A stretch of DNA of 64,000 nt from Muricauda sp. SCSIO 64092 (GTDB lineage: Bacteria; Bacteroidota; Bacteroidia; Flavobacteriales; Flavobacteriaceae). Numbering within the stretch: the stretch's first letter is position 1; each line of letters begins with the position of its first letter. The stretch covers positions 3,162,001 through 3,226,000 of the forward strand of contig NZ_CP095413.1 in NCBI RefSeq assembly GCF_023016285.1, given 5' to 3'. The notes below the pieces were generated by a model, which ran no database searches, was not told the DNA's origin, and saw only the letters and a list, made by a program, of their open reading frames with translations. The translations under genes were made by a program, and so were the position numbers. Positions 29,645-42,759 of the stretch are shown piece after piece.

Positions 29645-29784
29645 AAAATGAATAAGCAAAAGCAACATACTAAACCGGTCTAATAAAATATAGATGGTAT
29701 GAATAAAACTAAATTTTTAGCAATGGCGATGTGGATTGTTCTGCTAATGCCATTATACAAAGTTAAAGCACAGGAATTAAGTGG
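29645..29784 (+). repeat. Duplicated 5' leader and signal-peptide cassette, copy 2
   Basis: Homologue of 7405-7543: the leader (AAAATGAATAAG, TAATAAAATATAG) and the coding part for MWIVLLMPLYKVKAQELSG match copy 1, while downstream coding sequence does not. It marks a block duplicated between two GH29 genes 22 kb apart. Confidence 0.8.
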
Positions 29785-31036
29785 AGACGAACTAAAATCT
29801 ATGGAGAAATACCAAAATGCCAAAGGCAAAAATGGTATCGTAGTACCCGCACTTAAGCTCTCAAAAGAACAGATGAAATGGTGGCAGGACGCCAAATTCG
29901 GGATGTTCATCCATTGGGGGCTGTATGCCATTGAAGGTAGGGGCGAATGGGCCATGCACAACTATAAAATCCCCGCCAAGAAGTATGCTAAACTAGCCGA
30001 TAAGTTTAATCCACGGTTTTTCGATGCTGATACATGGGCCCATGTTGCGAAAAAAGCCGGAATGAAATATATGGTATTGACAGCTCGCCACCACGATGGT
30101 TTTGCCCTTTGGAACAGTCCTTCAAGTTACCGGAATTTCAGCAGTTACGAGACTGCCGCAAAACGCGACTTTATAAAAGAATACACAGATGCCTGTCGCA
30201 AGGCTGGACTCGGAGTAGGCATTTATTACTCACCGATGGATTGGCGTTTCCCAGGTTATTTTAAACCTAGGGAATTGTCAGAAAACGCAGCATTGATGAA
30301 AAAGCAATGTTACGGGCAGGTGGAAGAATTAATGAAAAATTATGGCAAAATCGATATCCTTTGGTACGATGGGGGCTGGCTGGCGCACAGGGGAAGCGAT
30401 GCCGATGCTGCTTGGTTTTGGGAACCCGACAAGCTGAACAAAATGGTACGCAAGTACCAGCCGAATGCGGTAGTAAGCCCACGGTCAGGTTGGGAAGGTG
30501 ATTTCCAATGCAACGAGGGCAGTAAGAAAATAAGTGGCTCGATCATCGATACACCTTGGGAAAAGTGTTTGAACCTCAATCAGCAGAGTTGGGGGTACAG
30601 TCCAAAGCAAAACCTGATGTCTCTGAAAGAGATTATCGTAATGTTGGTGAATACCGTTGATCGCGGCGGGAATATGTTACTGAATGTTGGCCCTGATGCC
30701 CAGGGAGTAATCCCCGAGACACATATTGCAAGATTAAAGGAAGTAGGCAATTGGCTAAAGAAATATGGGGAAAGCATCTACGACACCAGGCCCGGGCCAT
30801 TCGAACCCGTAAATGATCGGTATGGTTCCGTTCAAAAAGATGACAAGATTTATGTTCACCTTCTTGATCTTAAAGATACGCTACAACTTCCTCCATTGGA
30901 AAAACGTATTGTTTCCTGTAAACAGATGGGAGGCAAACCATTAAAATTTACTCAAGATGAAAATGGGATTACGATATGGTTGGACAAGCTTCGACCCGAC
31001 CCTGCTGTGAGCACATTGGCTCTTGAGACAAGATAG
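29699..31036 (+). CDS. GH29 alpha-L-fucosidase family glycosidase (copy 3)
   Basis: GH29 enzyme of 445 residues. Signal peptide MNKTKFLAMAMWIVLLMPL is nearly the same as in copy 1, but the catalytic domain differs: MKWWQDAKFGMFIHWGLYAI, KYMVLTARHHDGFALW and IDILWYDGGW with Asp224 as likely nucleophile. It ends in a C-terminal beta-domain (KIYVHLLDLKDTLQLPPLEK). The His-Trp-Gly barrel start and YDGGW loop separate it from copies 1 and 2, so it probably has its own linkage preference. It lies 108 bp before the GH2 gene. Confidence 0.92.
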   Translation: MNKTKFLAMAMWIVLLMPLYKVKAQELSGDELKSMEKYQNAKGKNGIVVPALKLSKEQMKWWQDAKFGMFIHWGLYAIEGRGEWAMHNYKIPAKKYAKLADKFNPRFFDADTWAHVAKKAGMKYMVLTARHHDGFALWNSPSSYRNFSSYETAAKRDFIKEYTDACRKAGLGVGIYYSPMDWRFPGYFKPRELSENAALMKKQCYGQVEELMKNYGKIDILWYDGGWLAHRGSDADAAWFWEPDKLNKMVRKYQPNAVVSPRSGWEGDFQCNEGSKKISGSIIDTPWEKCLNLNQQSWGYSPKQNLMSLKEIIVMLVNTVDRGGNMLLNVGPDAQGVIPETHIARLKEVGNWLKKYGESIYDTRPGPFEPVNDRYGSVQKDDKIYVHLLDLKDTLQLPPLEKRIVSCKQMGGKPLKFTQDENGITIWLDKLRPDPAVSTLALETR

Positions 31037-31144
31037 ATTACTTGTACTTGAATTCCAATGGTGGAAAGCTCAATTTTAATTGCCATGATATTTTACATAA
31101 GACCTTAGAACCAGTAATATTGTCCTATTGGATAACAAACAAAT

Positions 31145-34100
31145 ATGTTTATGAAGCACTTAAACCGATCAAGGCAGCAAATCGTAATGCTCCTGATGTT
31201 TGGACTACTGTTAAAGAGTAATGCACAAATACGGCCGGAACTTCAGAATCCAAAAGTGTTCGGCATCAATAAACTGCCTCCCAGAACCGCTTTTTGGCCT
31301 TCCGGAAGCATAAAAGATGCAAAACGCTCTACTTACGAAAAGAACAACTGGATAAAATCGTTAAACGGGGATTGGTATTTTCATTGGTCTCCCGATCCCG
31401 GTTCCCGACCGGCCGATTTTTATAAAAAAGGATTTAAGTATCGAGACTGGCAAAAAATACCGGTGCCTTCTACCGTGGAGCGACAAGGGTACGGTATTCC
31501 CCTGTACGTCAACTCCATTTACCCTTTTAAGGTCGATCCCCCGAAGGTGATGGGCACACCCGATTCTACCTATACGAGCTTCGGACATCGAAACCCGGTA
31601 AGTTCATATATTCGAAAGTTTACCGTTCCCGAAGATTGGGACGACAAGCAAATTATCCTACATTTGGCCGGACTTGGCTCGGCTGCTTTCATTTGGATCA
31701 ATGGCAAGGAGGTAGGATATACCCAAGGTTCAAGGTTGCCTGCAGAATTTGATGTGACGCCCTACCTACATAAGGGAGAGAACCTTTTGGCCGTGGAAGT
31801 ATATAAATATTGTGATGGATCGTATCTTGAAGACCAGGATTTTTGGCGGCTAAGCGGTATTTTTAGGGATGTTTTCATTAGGGCGGTACCCCGTGTTACC
31901 TTATGGGATGTTTATGCACGGCCTACGGTAGATCCCACTAACTACAGAGGAACTCTCACCCTGCATTATTCTTCGGCCAATTTCACCGGAAATAAAAGAA
32001 AAGGGCATACCATTTCAATTGCCGTTCTATCGCCTGAAGGAAAAGAAGTGGCAAAAAAAAACTATAAAATCGAAATGCTTGATAGCGGTTTTGAAAAGGA
32101 AGTCATCATGGCGCCTATTGATTTGGGTAAAGTGGAATTATGGTTTGAAGAAACCCCAGTTCAATACTCGGCACTTGTTGAATTAAAGCAAAAAGGAAAA
32201 ACCGTTGAGGTCTACAACCTACCCGTAGCTTTCCGGAAGATCGAAGCAAGTGGAAATGCCATTTTTCTCAATGGGAAGAAAATGAAGATACGTGGTGTTA
32301 ACCGCCATGAGTTTTCCCCTGATCAAGGTTGGGTCGTTTCGAAAGAAGCCATGGCCCGCGACTTGGAACTGATGAAGCAAGCTAATGTCAATTTTGTGCG
32401 TAATGCCCATTATCCCAACGATCCCCGTTGGTATGAATTGTGCGATCAATACGGTATGATGATCATGGACGAGGCAAATATCGAATCGCATGGACTAAGC
32501 TATCATAAGCGTATCCTTCCAGGCGATGAGCCGGAGTGGGAAGCAGCCTGTGTTGATCGTATGAAACGAATGGTGATCCGCGATCGGCAGTTTCCAAGCC
32601 TGATCATGTGGTCGTTGGGAAATGAAGCTGGATACGGAAATGCATTTTTAAAAATGAGGGAAGTTACACGGATTTTTGATCCAGAGCTTCGACTAGTTCA
32701 ATATGCCGATATGAATCGTGTTGCCGATATGGATAGCCAAACTTATCCTACTATTAAATGGCTAAAACAACATTTGCAAGGCAAGGCTGAACGCAAAGGG
32801 GAACGTGGGGAATCGACCAATGAGGAACAACATGGGAAATATCCCTCCGGAAGGCCATTTTTGCTCAATGAATACGCCCATGCTATGGGGAACAGTTTGG
32901 GTAATTTCAACGATTATTGGCAGTTGTTCCACGAAAATGATATGTTGGTAGGCGGTTTTGTATGGGATTGGATGGACCAGGCCTTATGGAAGGACAGGGA
33001 AAAACCTTCCGAAGGGTTTCATTATGGTGGGGATTTTGGCGATTTCCCGAATGACCGTAATTTTTGCATTAATGGTTTGATTGACGCGAACCAGGTTCCC
33101 CACCCACATTATTATGAGTTAACGAAGGTTTACCAGCCTGTTTCTTTCAAACTGATTCGTAAAAAACCACTGGTCATAGTAATTGCCAACCGGCAGCTAA
33201 CTACCCATCTTAGCGCTTACAACTTTAGCTATACCTTACATGAGGATGGAAAACAAGCCCTTGAGGTACAGCTCGATGATGTTGATATACCCCCATTGGT
33301 ACAAAAGCAAATTACTTTGCCCGATATTGCCTACGATTCGTTAAAAGAATGTTTCCTGACCCTAAAACTTTCTTTAAAAGAAAATCAGGTTTGGGCAAAA
33401 AAAGGACATGTACTGGCATGGGAACAATTTCGACTAAGTGGGCGTTCAGGTAGTTCCATATCAATGGATACACAAGGGGCATCAAAACAGGAAAAGATTG
33501 AAACAATGAATCATCTTTTGATTTCAGGTGATACGTATTCCATAAAATTCGATAAACGAACTGGGATGATTGATACCTATACGATTGGAGGTGAAACACT
33601 GATTGAAAACGGGGTCAGGTTTAATTTTTGGCGTGCCCTAACAGACAATGATAAAGGCTGGAAGGTTGATGAAAAAATGGCATTATGGGAAAATGCCAAT
33701 GAAAAGTATACGGTTCTGGATTTTGAAATGAAAGAGGCCAAAGGGGGTACTATAATCCTAAATGGGGCATATTTATTCACGGAAACAAACTCCAAAGCAA
33801 AATTGCAGTACACGGTTTACCCCAGCGGGACCCTTCATATTGATTATGAAATAACAATTCCCGAAGAGTCGCCTGAAGTGCCCCGGATAGGGCTGCAATT
33901 TGGAATCAACAAAAAGTTAAGGCATATCCAATGGTACGGACGCGGCCCACACGAAAATTACGCCGACCGAAAAACAAGTGCCGCAATCGGAACGTATCGT
34001 TCAACCATTGAAGAGTTTATTACGCCCTACGTAAGGCCACAGGAAAATGCCAACCGTTGCGATATACGTTGGATTAGTTTTAGCAATAATAATGAGCAAA

Positions 34101-34342
34101 CACTTCAGTTTAAAGCTATCGATAAGAGTGTTTTTTCGGCAAGCGCGTGGCCTTATTCGCAGCATACCTTGAGCCAAAGCACCCATAATCGTGATTTGGT
34201 TTCAGGTAAAACTATCGTTGTAAATATCGATTGTGTTCAAATGGGAGTAGGGGGAGATAATTCATGGGGCTTACCAGTGAACGAACAATATCTTATAAAG
34301 CCGGCCACCTATCGCTATAGTTTTAGTATAATTGCAAAATAG
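31145..34342 (+). CDS. GH2 beta-galactosidase (LacZ type), copy 1
   Basis: Large secreted GH2 enzyme (1065 residues) of LacZ architecture: N-terminal jelly-roll (WINGKEVGYTQGSRLPAEFD), immunoglobulin-like domain, TIM barrel, second Ig-like domain and C-terminal Bgal_small_N super-sandwich (IQWYGRGPHENYADRKTSA). The acid/base is Glu494 in WSLGNEAGYG and the nucleophile is Glu576 in LLNEYAHAMGN. The DEANIESHG motif is also present. It releases beta-galactose, which the gal operon downstream can use. A signal peptide (VMLLMFGLLLKSNAQ) sends it to the periplasm. A second ATG at 31151 is possible. Confidence 0.95.
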   Translation: MFMKHLNRSRQQIVMLLMFGLLLKSNAQIRPELQNPKVFGINKLPPRTAFWPSGSIKDAKRSTYEKNNWIKSLNGDWYFHWSPDPGSRPADFYKKGFKYRDWQKIPVPSTVERQGYGIPLYVNSIYPFKVDPPKVMGTPDSTYTSFGHRNPVSSYIRKFTVPEDWDDKQIILHLAGLGSAAFIWINGKEVGYTQGSRLPAEFDVTPYLHKGENLLAVEVYKYCDGSYLEDQDFWRLSGIFRDVFIRAVPRVTLWDVYARPTVDPTNYRGTLTLHYSSANFTGNKRKGHTISIAVLSPEGKEVAKKNYKIEMLDSGFEKEVIMAPIDLGKVELWFEETPVQYSALVELKQKGKTVEVYNLPVAFRKIEASGNAIFLNGKKMKIRGVNRHEFSPDQGWVVSKEAMARDLELMKQANVNFVRNAHYPNDPRWYELCDQYGMMIMDEANIESHGLSYHKRILPGDEPEWEAACVDRMKRMVIRDRQFPSLIMWSLGNEAGYGNAFLKMREVTRIFDPELRLVQYADMNRVADMDSQTYPTIKWLKQHLQGKAERKGERGESTNEEQHGKYPSGRPFLLNEYAHAMGNSLGNFNDYWQLFHENDMLVGGFVWDWMDQALWKDREKPSEGFHYGGDFGDFPNDRNFCINGLIDANQVPHPHYYELTKVYQPVSFKLIRKKPLVIVIANRQLTTHLSAYNFSYTLHEDGKQALEVQLDDVDIPPLVQKQITLPDIAYDSLKECFLTLKLSLKENQVWAKKGHVLAWEQFRLSGRSGSSISMDTQGASKQEKIETMNHLLISGDTYSIKFDKRTGMIDTYTIGGETLIENGVRFNFWRALTDNDKGWKVDEKMALWENANEKYTVLDFEMKEAKGGTIILNGAYLFTETNSKAKLQYTVYPSGTLHIDYEITIPEESPEVPRIGLQFGINKKLRHIQWYGRGPHENYADRKTSAAIGTYRSTIEEFITPYVRPQENANRCDIRWISFSNNNEQTLQFKAIDKSVFSASAWPYSQHTLSQSTHNRDLVSGKTIVVNIDCVQMGVGGDNSWGLPVNEQYLIKPATYRYSFSIIAK

Positions 34343-34576
34343 TGGAGTTCATTTTGGGCTTAATGATAATGCTATTTGAAACCCAAAAATCTTTAAAGGG
34401 TTTTCAAAGTAAGGTGTGACAAACACAGGGTGACTGCGTGAACTCGAATGGATTTAGAGCATCCATAAAAGATGGCCCAACTAAGAGAGAAGGGTTTTAC
34501 AACAATTGTAAAAAAACCTACTACCATGAATTGGCACGAAGAAACGACTATCTTACAGTAGCTATACTCCTCTAAT

Positions 34577-35109
34577 TCATTCAAAAATGTTGACCATTTC
34601 TGCCAACTTTTCCAGATTGGATTTGGTTAGGTTGTTCTGTTGTCAAAAATCATCCCCTAAATTGTAGAGCTGATATTCTTGGAATTACATAATTCTACCC
34701 CCACGTTTTTATTTGTGGTGGCATAGGTCCTTCGCTTTTGGTCTTTGATATGTTGGTATAAACCCAAGTCTGCTTTGGTGGCCTACATGGGGAATGTGGG
34801 GCGTTGAAGGAAGCAAACAGGAAAAAGGGTTTGCCTTTGTGGCGAACGATAAAATCAACACATTCATCACCTTTGTCATCAGTGAGGTAGGTAATAGCCC
34901 GGGGTATTTTATAATTACTTTAAATAGGGAGCAAATAGGTTTTTCGGTAGTTTCTTTTGACCTAAAATAATTATGCCCCCCAAATCGCCAAAGCCCAGAT
35001 CATCTGCCAAAATGATTACAAAATTGGGTTTTTCCATTTTGCCTTGGGCCTGAACAAGTGTCCAAATCCAGCATAAACAGAAGACCGATATAAAGAATCT
35101 CTTCTTCAT
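34577..35109 (-). pseudogene. Sulfatase pseudogene with internal deletions
   Basis: Read on the - strand from 35109, the frame gives a signal peptide and the sulfatase opening (KPNFVIILADDLGFGDLG), then breaks. Further on, other frames give DECVDFIVRHKGKPFFLFAS with FNAPHSP (mid-sulfatase), DLGLYQHIKDQKRRTYAT, and finally QLYNLGDDF, stop, LTKSNLEKLAEMVNIFE ending at 34577-34579. These are the correct order for an S1 sulfatase, but the formylglycine motif and most of the core are missing. It lies 12 bp downstream of the second GH2 gene in the same direction, so it was once the operon's sulfatase. Confidence 0.88.
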
Positions 35110-35120
35110 GGGACAGTTAC

Positions 35121-38294
<3,174 letters not shown>

Positions 38295-38407
38295 TTATTT
38301 TGGAAAAATTATACTTTTAATTTAACTGTTCTTTGTCCTGGCGGATGAGGTGTATTTCGTCATCCAGCAGGGTTAGTAATTCATTATTTGGTTTTGCATG
38401 TCCACCA

Positions 38408-39481
38408 TTATTGTTCCGTTAAAAATTGATAACAACAAATGGAATGATACGTCTGCCCTGGATCCAACCGAATCGATGGGAAATTGGGTTGATTGGCACT
38501 GTTCGGAAAGTGTTGGGTCTCCAAACAAAATCCTGCCCGTTTTCCATACAGATGTCCATTTTTTCCTTTTTGGGATCCGTCCAAATGGTTGGCGGTATAC
38601 AATTGTACACCAGGTTCATTGGTATATAGTTGTATTGTTCTACCTGTCAGAGGTTCGTGTACCGTTGCGGCGTGCTGTATTTCACCCGTATGATTATTGA
38701 GCACAAAATTGTGATCATAACCATCGCCAATAACCAGTTGTTCGTGGGTTTCGCTAATGCGTTCACCAATCTTGGTCATTTGGGTAAAATCGAAAGGGGT
38801 GCCGTGTACTGTTTCCAAAGTACCTATGGGAATACAATCGATATCCATAGGGGTATAGTAGGTGGCATTTACTTGTAGTTGGTGGTCATCGATGGTTCCC
38901 ATGCCCGCACCTTTTAGGTTAAAATAGGCATGGTGGGTCAGGTTGACGAGGGTAGGGGCATCAGTGGTTGCAAAACTTTCAATTTTTAGGGCATTGTCTT
39001 CGGTCAGTTCAAAAACAAGACAAACTTTTAATGTTCCCGGATAACCCTCTTCACCGTCGGGAGATATATATTGCAATTGTAGTTTGTTTTGTTCATGTTG
39101 AAGAACTTCCCAGACCACAGAATCAAATCCCTTAGTGCCTCCATGCAGGTGATTGTTTCCTGCATTCGATGTCAGCTTATGGTTTTTTCCATCCAATGTA
39201 AATTGAGCATTACGGATTCTATTGGCGCAGCGGCCAATAATTGTTCCGATGTATTGAAGTTCAGGATTCATAGCTTGCTCAATTGTTGCAGGCCCCAAAA
39301 CCACATCATCAAAATTTCCCTCTGTATCGGGTACCCAAAGGGACAATAACCTAGCCCCGAAATTGCTGATTTCAGCCACTGCACCACCGAAATTCTTGAG
39401 TTTGTAAAGACCAACTTTTTTGCCGTTTACTATTGTGTCAAAATCTTCAGGTTTTAAAAATTGCATTGCTGTTTTTTCCAT
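38408..39481 (-). CDS. galM: Aldose 1-epimerase (galactose mutarotase)
   Basis: Interconverts beta- and alpha-galactose so that galactokinase receives the alpha anomer. It has 357 residues, without a signal peptide, so cytoplasmic. Family motifs are RCANRIRNAQFTLDGK, NNHLHGGTKGFDSVVW, VNLTHHAYFNLKGAG (catalytic histidine), DGYDHNFVL and FCLETQHFPNSANQPNFPS with the C-terminal catalytic glutamate. It sits in the gal operon between the sulfatase activator and a beta-galactosidase. Confidence 0.95.
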   Translation of the reverse strand: MEKTAMQFLKPEDFDTIVNGKKVGLYKLKNFGGAVAEISNFGARLLSLWVPDTEGNFDDVVLGPATIEQAMNPELQYIGTIIGRCANRIRNAQFTLDGKNHKLTSNAGNNHLHGGTKGFDSVVWEVLQHEQNKLQLQYISPDGEEGYPGTLKVCLVFELTEDNALKIESFATTDAPTLVNLTHHAYFNLKGAGMGTIDDHQLQVNATYYTPMDIDCIPIGTLETVHGTPFDFTQMTKIGERISETHEQLVIGDGYDHNFVLNNHTGEIQHAATVHEPLTGRTIQLYTNEPGVQLYTANHLDGSQKGKNGHLYGKRAGFCLETQHFPNSANQPNFPSIRLDPGQTYHSICCYQFLTEQ

Positions 39482-39547
39482 TTCTTTTTTAACCTATTAT
39501 GGTCAAATATTTTAAGCGGCTTTATTATGGTGTATCGTCTTTTTCCA

Positions 39548-40693
39548 TCATTTTTGATGACAGTACGGTGCGAAAGCCCGAATGTTCCATGGAGGATCTT
39601 CGGTAGTGGCCATTCGCGACGATAACCTGTAACTTGCGCAGCAGGATTCACTGCACAAATACGACCCCCCTTTCGTTACCCGTTCACTTGCCAATGGATC
39701 GGGAGCATTGAACGCCTTTTCCGCACCTGTGGGATTCAATGTCAAGGCTCCACTCGATTTTAGTTGTTGATAATACTGTGTATTGTAAAAGTCGCTGGTC
39801 CATTCCCAAACGTTTACTGACATATCGTAAAGGCCAAAACCATTGGGCTTAAACGTACCCACTGGGGCACTTTTTTCAAAGCCATCTTCGATAGTGTTTG
39901 TTAGGGGGAAATCACCTTGCCAAGTATTTGCATATTTCTCCAAAGCATCAACAGTATTCCCCCAAAAATAAACCTTGTCCTTGGTGTTTGCCCGTGTGGC
40001 ATACTCCCACTCGGCTTCGGTTAGCAGTCTTTTTCCGGCCCAATGGCAATAAGCGTGTGAACCTTCATAGGCAATGTGCACCATAGGATGGTTTTCCTTA
40101 CCATTGATATTGCTGCTCGGTCCCATGTGTTGTTTCCAGTTTACGCCCGTAACCCATTCCCACCATTGGAAACAATCATGGGGATTGGATATGGCATCGA
40201 TATTTTTCTTCAGCAACAAGGAGCCCGGTTGCAATAGTTCATTGCCTGGCAGCACCTGTTTTTTAAGCTCCTCACAGTCTACCTTCCGTTTCGTAACTGT
40301 AACGTAACCCGTTTCGCCCATAAATTCTGCAAATTCTTGGTTGGTGACCTCATGGATGTCCATGAAAAGGCCGTCAACGGCTACGGGATGGTTGGGTTTT
40401 TCGTGTTGCATGACCTGCCAATCATCTAGAACTGCGCCTTGGTCGTACATGTTCTTGGGAATCCAGACCATGCCGTCGGGGGGCTCTATGGAACTGAGTT
40501 GAGTGACCAATACCCCAAACAAAGGTTCCGTAACAGGTTTCGACTTATTTTCGAAATGGCCTCCATCCACTTTTTCGGTACAACCATGTACAAAAAATAC
40601 TAGCGAAATGAAAAGCACGTCCCTTTTGAATAGAGGACGTTTTTTAAGTGGAGCGTTCCCATCAATCTCGTTGCTCGCCACTGTACTTACCAT
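39548..40693 (-). CDS. Formylglycine-generating-enzyme (SUMF1) family lipoprotein, C-terminus frameshifted
   Basis: Probable activator of the S1 sulfatases by oxidising their motif cysteine to formylglycine. It has 381 residues. A lipoprotein-like signal (FFVHGCTEK) is followed by the FGE-sulfatase domain: DGMVWIPKN, DIHEVTNQEFAEFMGETGYV, HPMVHIAYEGSHAYCHWAGK, RLLTEAEWEYATRA, NVWEWTSDFY and GGSYLCSESCCASYRLSSR. The two catalytic cysteines spaced C-x4-C are present. The natural end should read NIRGFRT; one missing G in a G-run near 39597 gives NIRAFAPYCHQK instead, and the other frame reads GFRTVLSSKMM. Only the extreme C-terminus is changed, so activity may persist. The gene overlaps lacI by 7 bp. 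Confidence 0.88.
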   Translation of the reverse strand: MVSTVASNEIDGNAPLKKRPLFKRDVLFISLVFFVHGCTEKVDGGHFENKSKPVTEPLFGVLVTQLSSIEPPDGMVWIPKNMYDQGAVLDDWQVMQHEKPNHPVAVDGLFMDIHEVTNQEFAEFMGETGYVTVTKRKVDCEELKKQVLPGNELLQPGSLLLKKNIDAISNPHDCFQWWEWVTGVNWKQHMGPSSNINGKENHPMVHIAYEGSHAYCHWAGKRLLTEAEWEYATRANTKDKVYFWGNTVDALEKYANTWQGDFPLTNTIEDGFEKSAPVGTFKPNGFGLYDMSVNVWEWTSDFYNTQYYQQLKSSGALTLNPTGAEKAFNAPDPLASERVTKGGSYLCSESCCASYRLSSRMATTEDPPWNIRAFAPYCHQK

Positions 40694-41715
40694 TGCAATG
40701 CTTTTGGTCCCGTATTTTGTCCGTATGCTATCAGGTTTCCGGTTACAATTTGAGTGCTGTGATTATCTATCTTTTTGTTTTTGATACGTTTCAATAAGGT
40801 CTTTGCTGCCAGTTGGCCTACCTTTTCAGCTCTAAGGTCCATGGCCGCGCATGCCCTTTCTTGAAGGCTATGAAGATTGCCAAAAGTGGTAATCTGTACC
40901 TTATTGGCCAAGGCACGGGGTAGTCTTGATAAAACCGAAGTAATAGCCCCGTAGCTCCAATAATCCAAACAAATATATCCATCATAATCTCCTTTTTTTG
41001 CAACTTTGGTGAGGTTTTGAAATGATAATTGTTCTTCGCCTATCATCAAGGAATTCGGCAATCGAGGCAATTCAAACCGATTCAGTGCTTCTTCAAAACC
41101 GTTGATTTTTGCTTGGGTATTGCTCCAGTCATTTCCTTTCCCAAGCAAGGCCAAATTCTTGCAGTAATGCCTTTTGTACAGATATTCCACGAGACCAAAA
41201 GATACCTTTGAAAAGTCGTTTAAGACCTGATCGCAATCTACGGTCGGGTTCGGCCTTCCAAAGAGTACCAAGGGCATACCTTCGTTAAGAGGGATGGACA
41301 TGGATTTGTTGGATGCCTTGCTAAGGGTCTCATTGGCATTGCTAATGATCAGACCATCCACATAGCCACTGCTCATGGACCGAACTGCCTTCGCCTCTTT
41401 GGAGGCGGAATCGTTTGATACCGCCACCATCATGGCATAGCCTTCCGCCGCTAATAATTTCTCAATCCCAAAAAGCACTTCGGTATAAAAAGTGTCGGTT
41501 AAAGAGGGTAGTATAACACCGATAACCTTGGTCGAACCAGTCCTAAAGCTCGAAGCTAGTTTATTGTGATGGTAATTACGGGCTTTGGCCAGTTCCCTGA
41601 CCCTTGTTTTGGTACCCTCGCTTATTTCATCACTGTCAGACAATGCTTTTGATACCGTTGAAATGGAAAGTCCCAACAGTACTGCTAGTTCCTTTAGGGT
41701 GGTTTTGCGTCCCAT
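40687..41715 (-). CDS. LacI-family transcriptional regulator
   Basis: Sugar-responsive DNA-binding regulator, 342 residues. The N-terminal helix-turn-helix (TLKELAVLLGLSISTVSKAL) is followed by the hinge, then a periplasmic-binding-protein-like sensor domain (VIGVILPSLTDTFYTEVLFG ... GYVDGLIISNANET). It is placed inside the gal operon, one base after galE and overlapping the sulfatase activator gene by 7 bp. It therefore probably controls this operon or the enzyme block, with galactose or a derived sugar as ligand. No operator could be identified with confidence. Confidence 0.93.
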   Translation of the reverse strand: MGRKTTLKELAVLLGLSISTVSKALSDSDEISEGTKTRVRELAKARNYHHNKLASSFRTGSTKVIGVILPSLTDTFYTEVLFGIEKLLAAEGYAMMVAVSNDSASKEAKAVRSMSSGYVDGLIISNANETLSKASNKSMSIPLNEGMPLVLFGRPNPTVDCDQVLNDFSKVSFGLVEYLYKRHYCKNLALLGKGNDWSNTQAKINGFEEALNRFELPRLPNSLMIGEEQLSFQNLTKVAKKGDYDGYICLDYWSYGAITSVLSRLPRALANKVQITTFGNLHSLQERACAAMDLRAEKVGQLAAKTLLKRIKNKKIDNHSTQIVTGNLIAYGQNTGPKALQW

Positions 41716-41716
41716 G

Positions 41717-42748
41717 TCAATTTTTCGTATTTCTTATTTTTTTCTCCCAAGCCCATGCGGAACCAACCATTTCCGATAAATTCCGTTTTGGTTTCCAATC
41801 TAATTTCTTATAGGCGAGTTCAGACGATGCAACCAATTGAGGAACATCACCATTCCTACGATGGGTTATTTCATAATTTAACTTTTGACCTGTCGTGGTT
41901 TCAAAAGCATGTATAACTTCCATTACGGAATACCCTACTCCAGATCCTAGATTAAAAACTTCCATTGGTTCTTCGTTTTCTTCTTTTAGAAGCCTTTCCA
42001 TTGCACTCAAATGGGCCTCCGCCAAATCAACTACATGAATATAATCCCTAATAGGAATGCCGTCCCGTGTCGGATAATCATCTCCATAGACCCATAACTT
42101 TTCACGAATGCCGGTTGCGGTTTGCGTAATGTATGGCATAAGATTGTTTGGGACTCCGGAGGGAAGTTCCCCCAATTCCCCGGAATCATGCGCACCAATG
42201 GGGTTAAAGTACCTCAAGGAAGTAATGGAAACAGCACTTTCAGAGGCAACCAAATCTTCCATAATTTCTTCAGAAACCTTTTTTGAATTGCCATAAGGTG
42301 AAAAAGGCCTTTTTCTTAGGGCATCCTCTGTAATAGGTATGGAATCAGGTTCTCCAAATACGGTTGCAGAAGATGAAAAAATAAATTTGTCTATACCATT
42401 TTTCTTTGCACAAATAAGGGTGTTTGTCAGGGAACCTATATTATTGCTATAGTATTCAAGTGGCTTTTTGACGGATTCACCTACGGCTTTAAGTGCGGCG
42501 AAATGAATAATTGCCTTGGCATCTTGGTGCCTTTTAAAAACTGTTGCGCACTGTTCCATTTTGGCCAAATCAATGACCTCTAACTCTGGTTTTACTTTTG
42601 TAATTGTCCCAATTCTGGAAACCACGTTTTCAGAAGAGTTGGAAAGGTTATCGATTAAAATAACTTCATATCCCGCTTCAATGAGCGTTACGGCTGTATG
42701 TGAGCCAATGTACCCAGTACCGCCCGTTATGAGTACTTTTGTTTTCAT
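41717..42748 (-). CDS. galE: UDP-glucose 4-epimerase
   Basis: Leloir enzyme converting UDP-galactose to UDP-glucose. It has 343 residues and the short-chain dehydrogenase fold: NAD-binding GGTGYIGSHTAV at the N-terminus, DNLSNSSENV, FSSSATVFGEP, catalytic YxxxK as SPYGNSKKVSEEI, RYFNPIGAHDSGELGE and the C-terminal substrate loop. Cytoplasmic. It stands between the isomerase-like gene (11 bp) and lacI (1 bp), all on the - strand in one operon with galT and galK. Confidence 0.96.
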   Translation of the reverse strand: MKTKVLITGGTGYIGSHTAVTLIEAGYEVILIDNLSNSSENVVSRIGTITKVKPELEVIDLAKMEQCATVFKRHQDAKAIIHFAALKAVGESVKKPLEYYSNNIGSLTNTLICAKKNGIDKFIFSSSATVFGEPDSIPITEDALRKRPFSPYGNSKKVSEEIMEDLVASESAVSITSLRYFNPIGAHDSGELGELPSGVPNNLMPYITQTATGIREKLWVYGDDYPTRDGIPIRDYIHVVDLAEAHLSAMERLLKEENEEPMEVFNLGSGVGYSVMEVIHAFETTTGQKLNYEITHRRNGDVPQLVASSELAYKKLDWKPKRNLSEMVGSAWAWEKKIRNTKN

Positions 42749-42759
42749 TTTAGATTATT

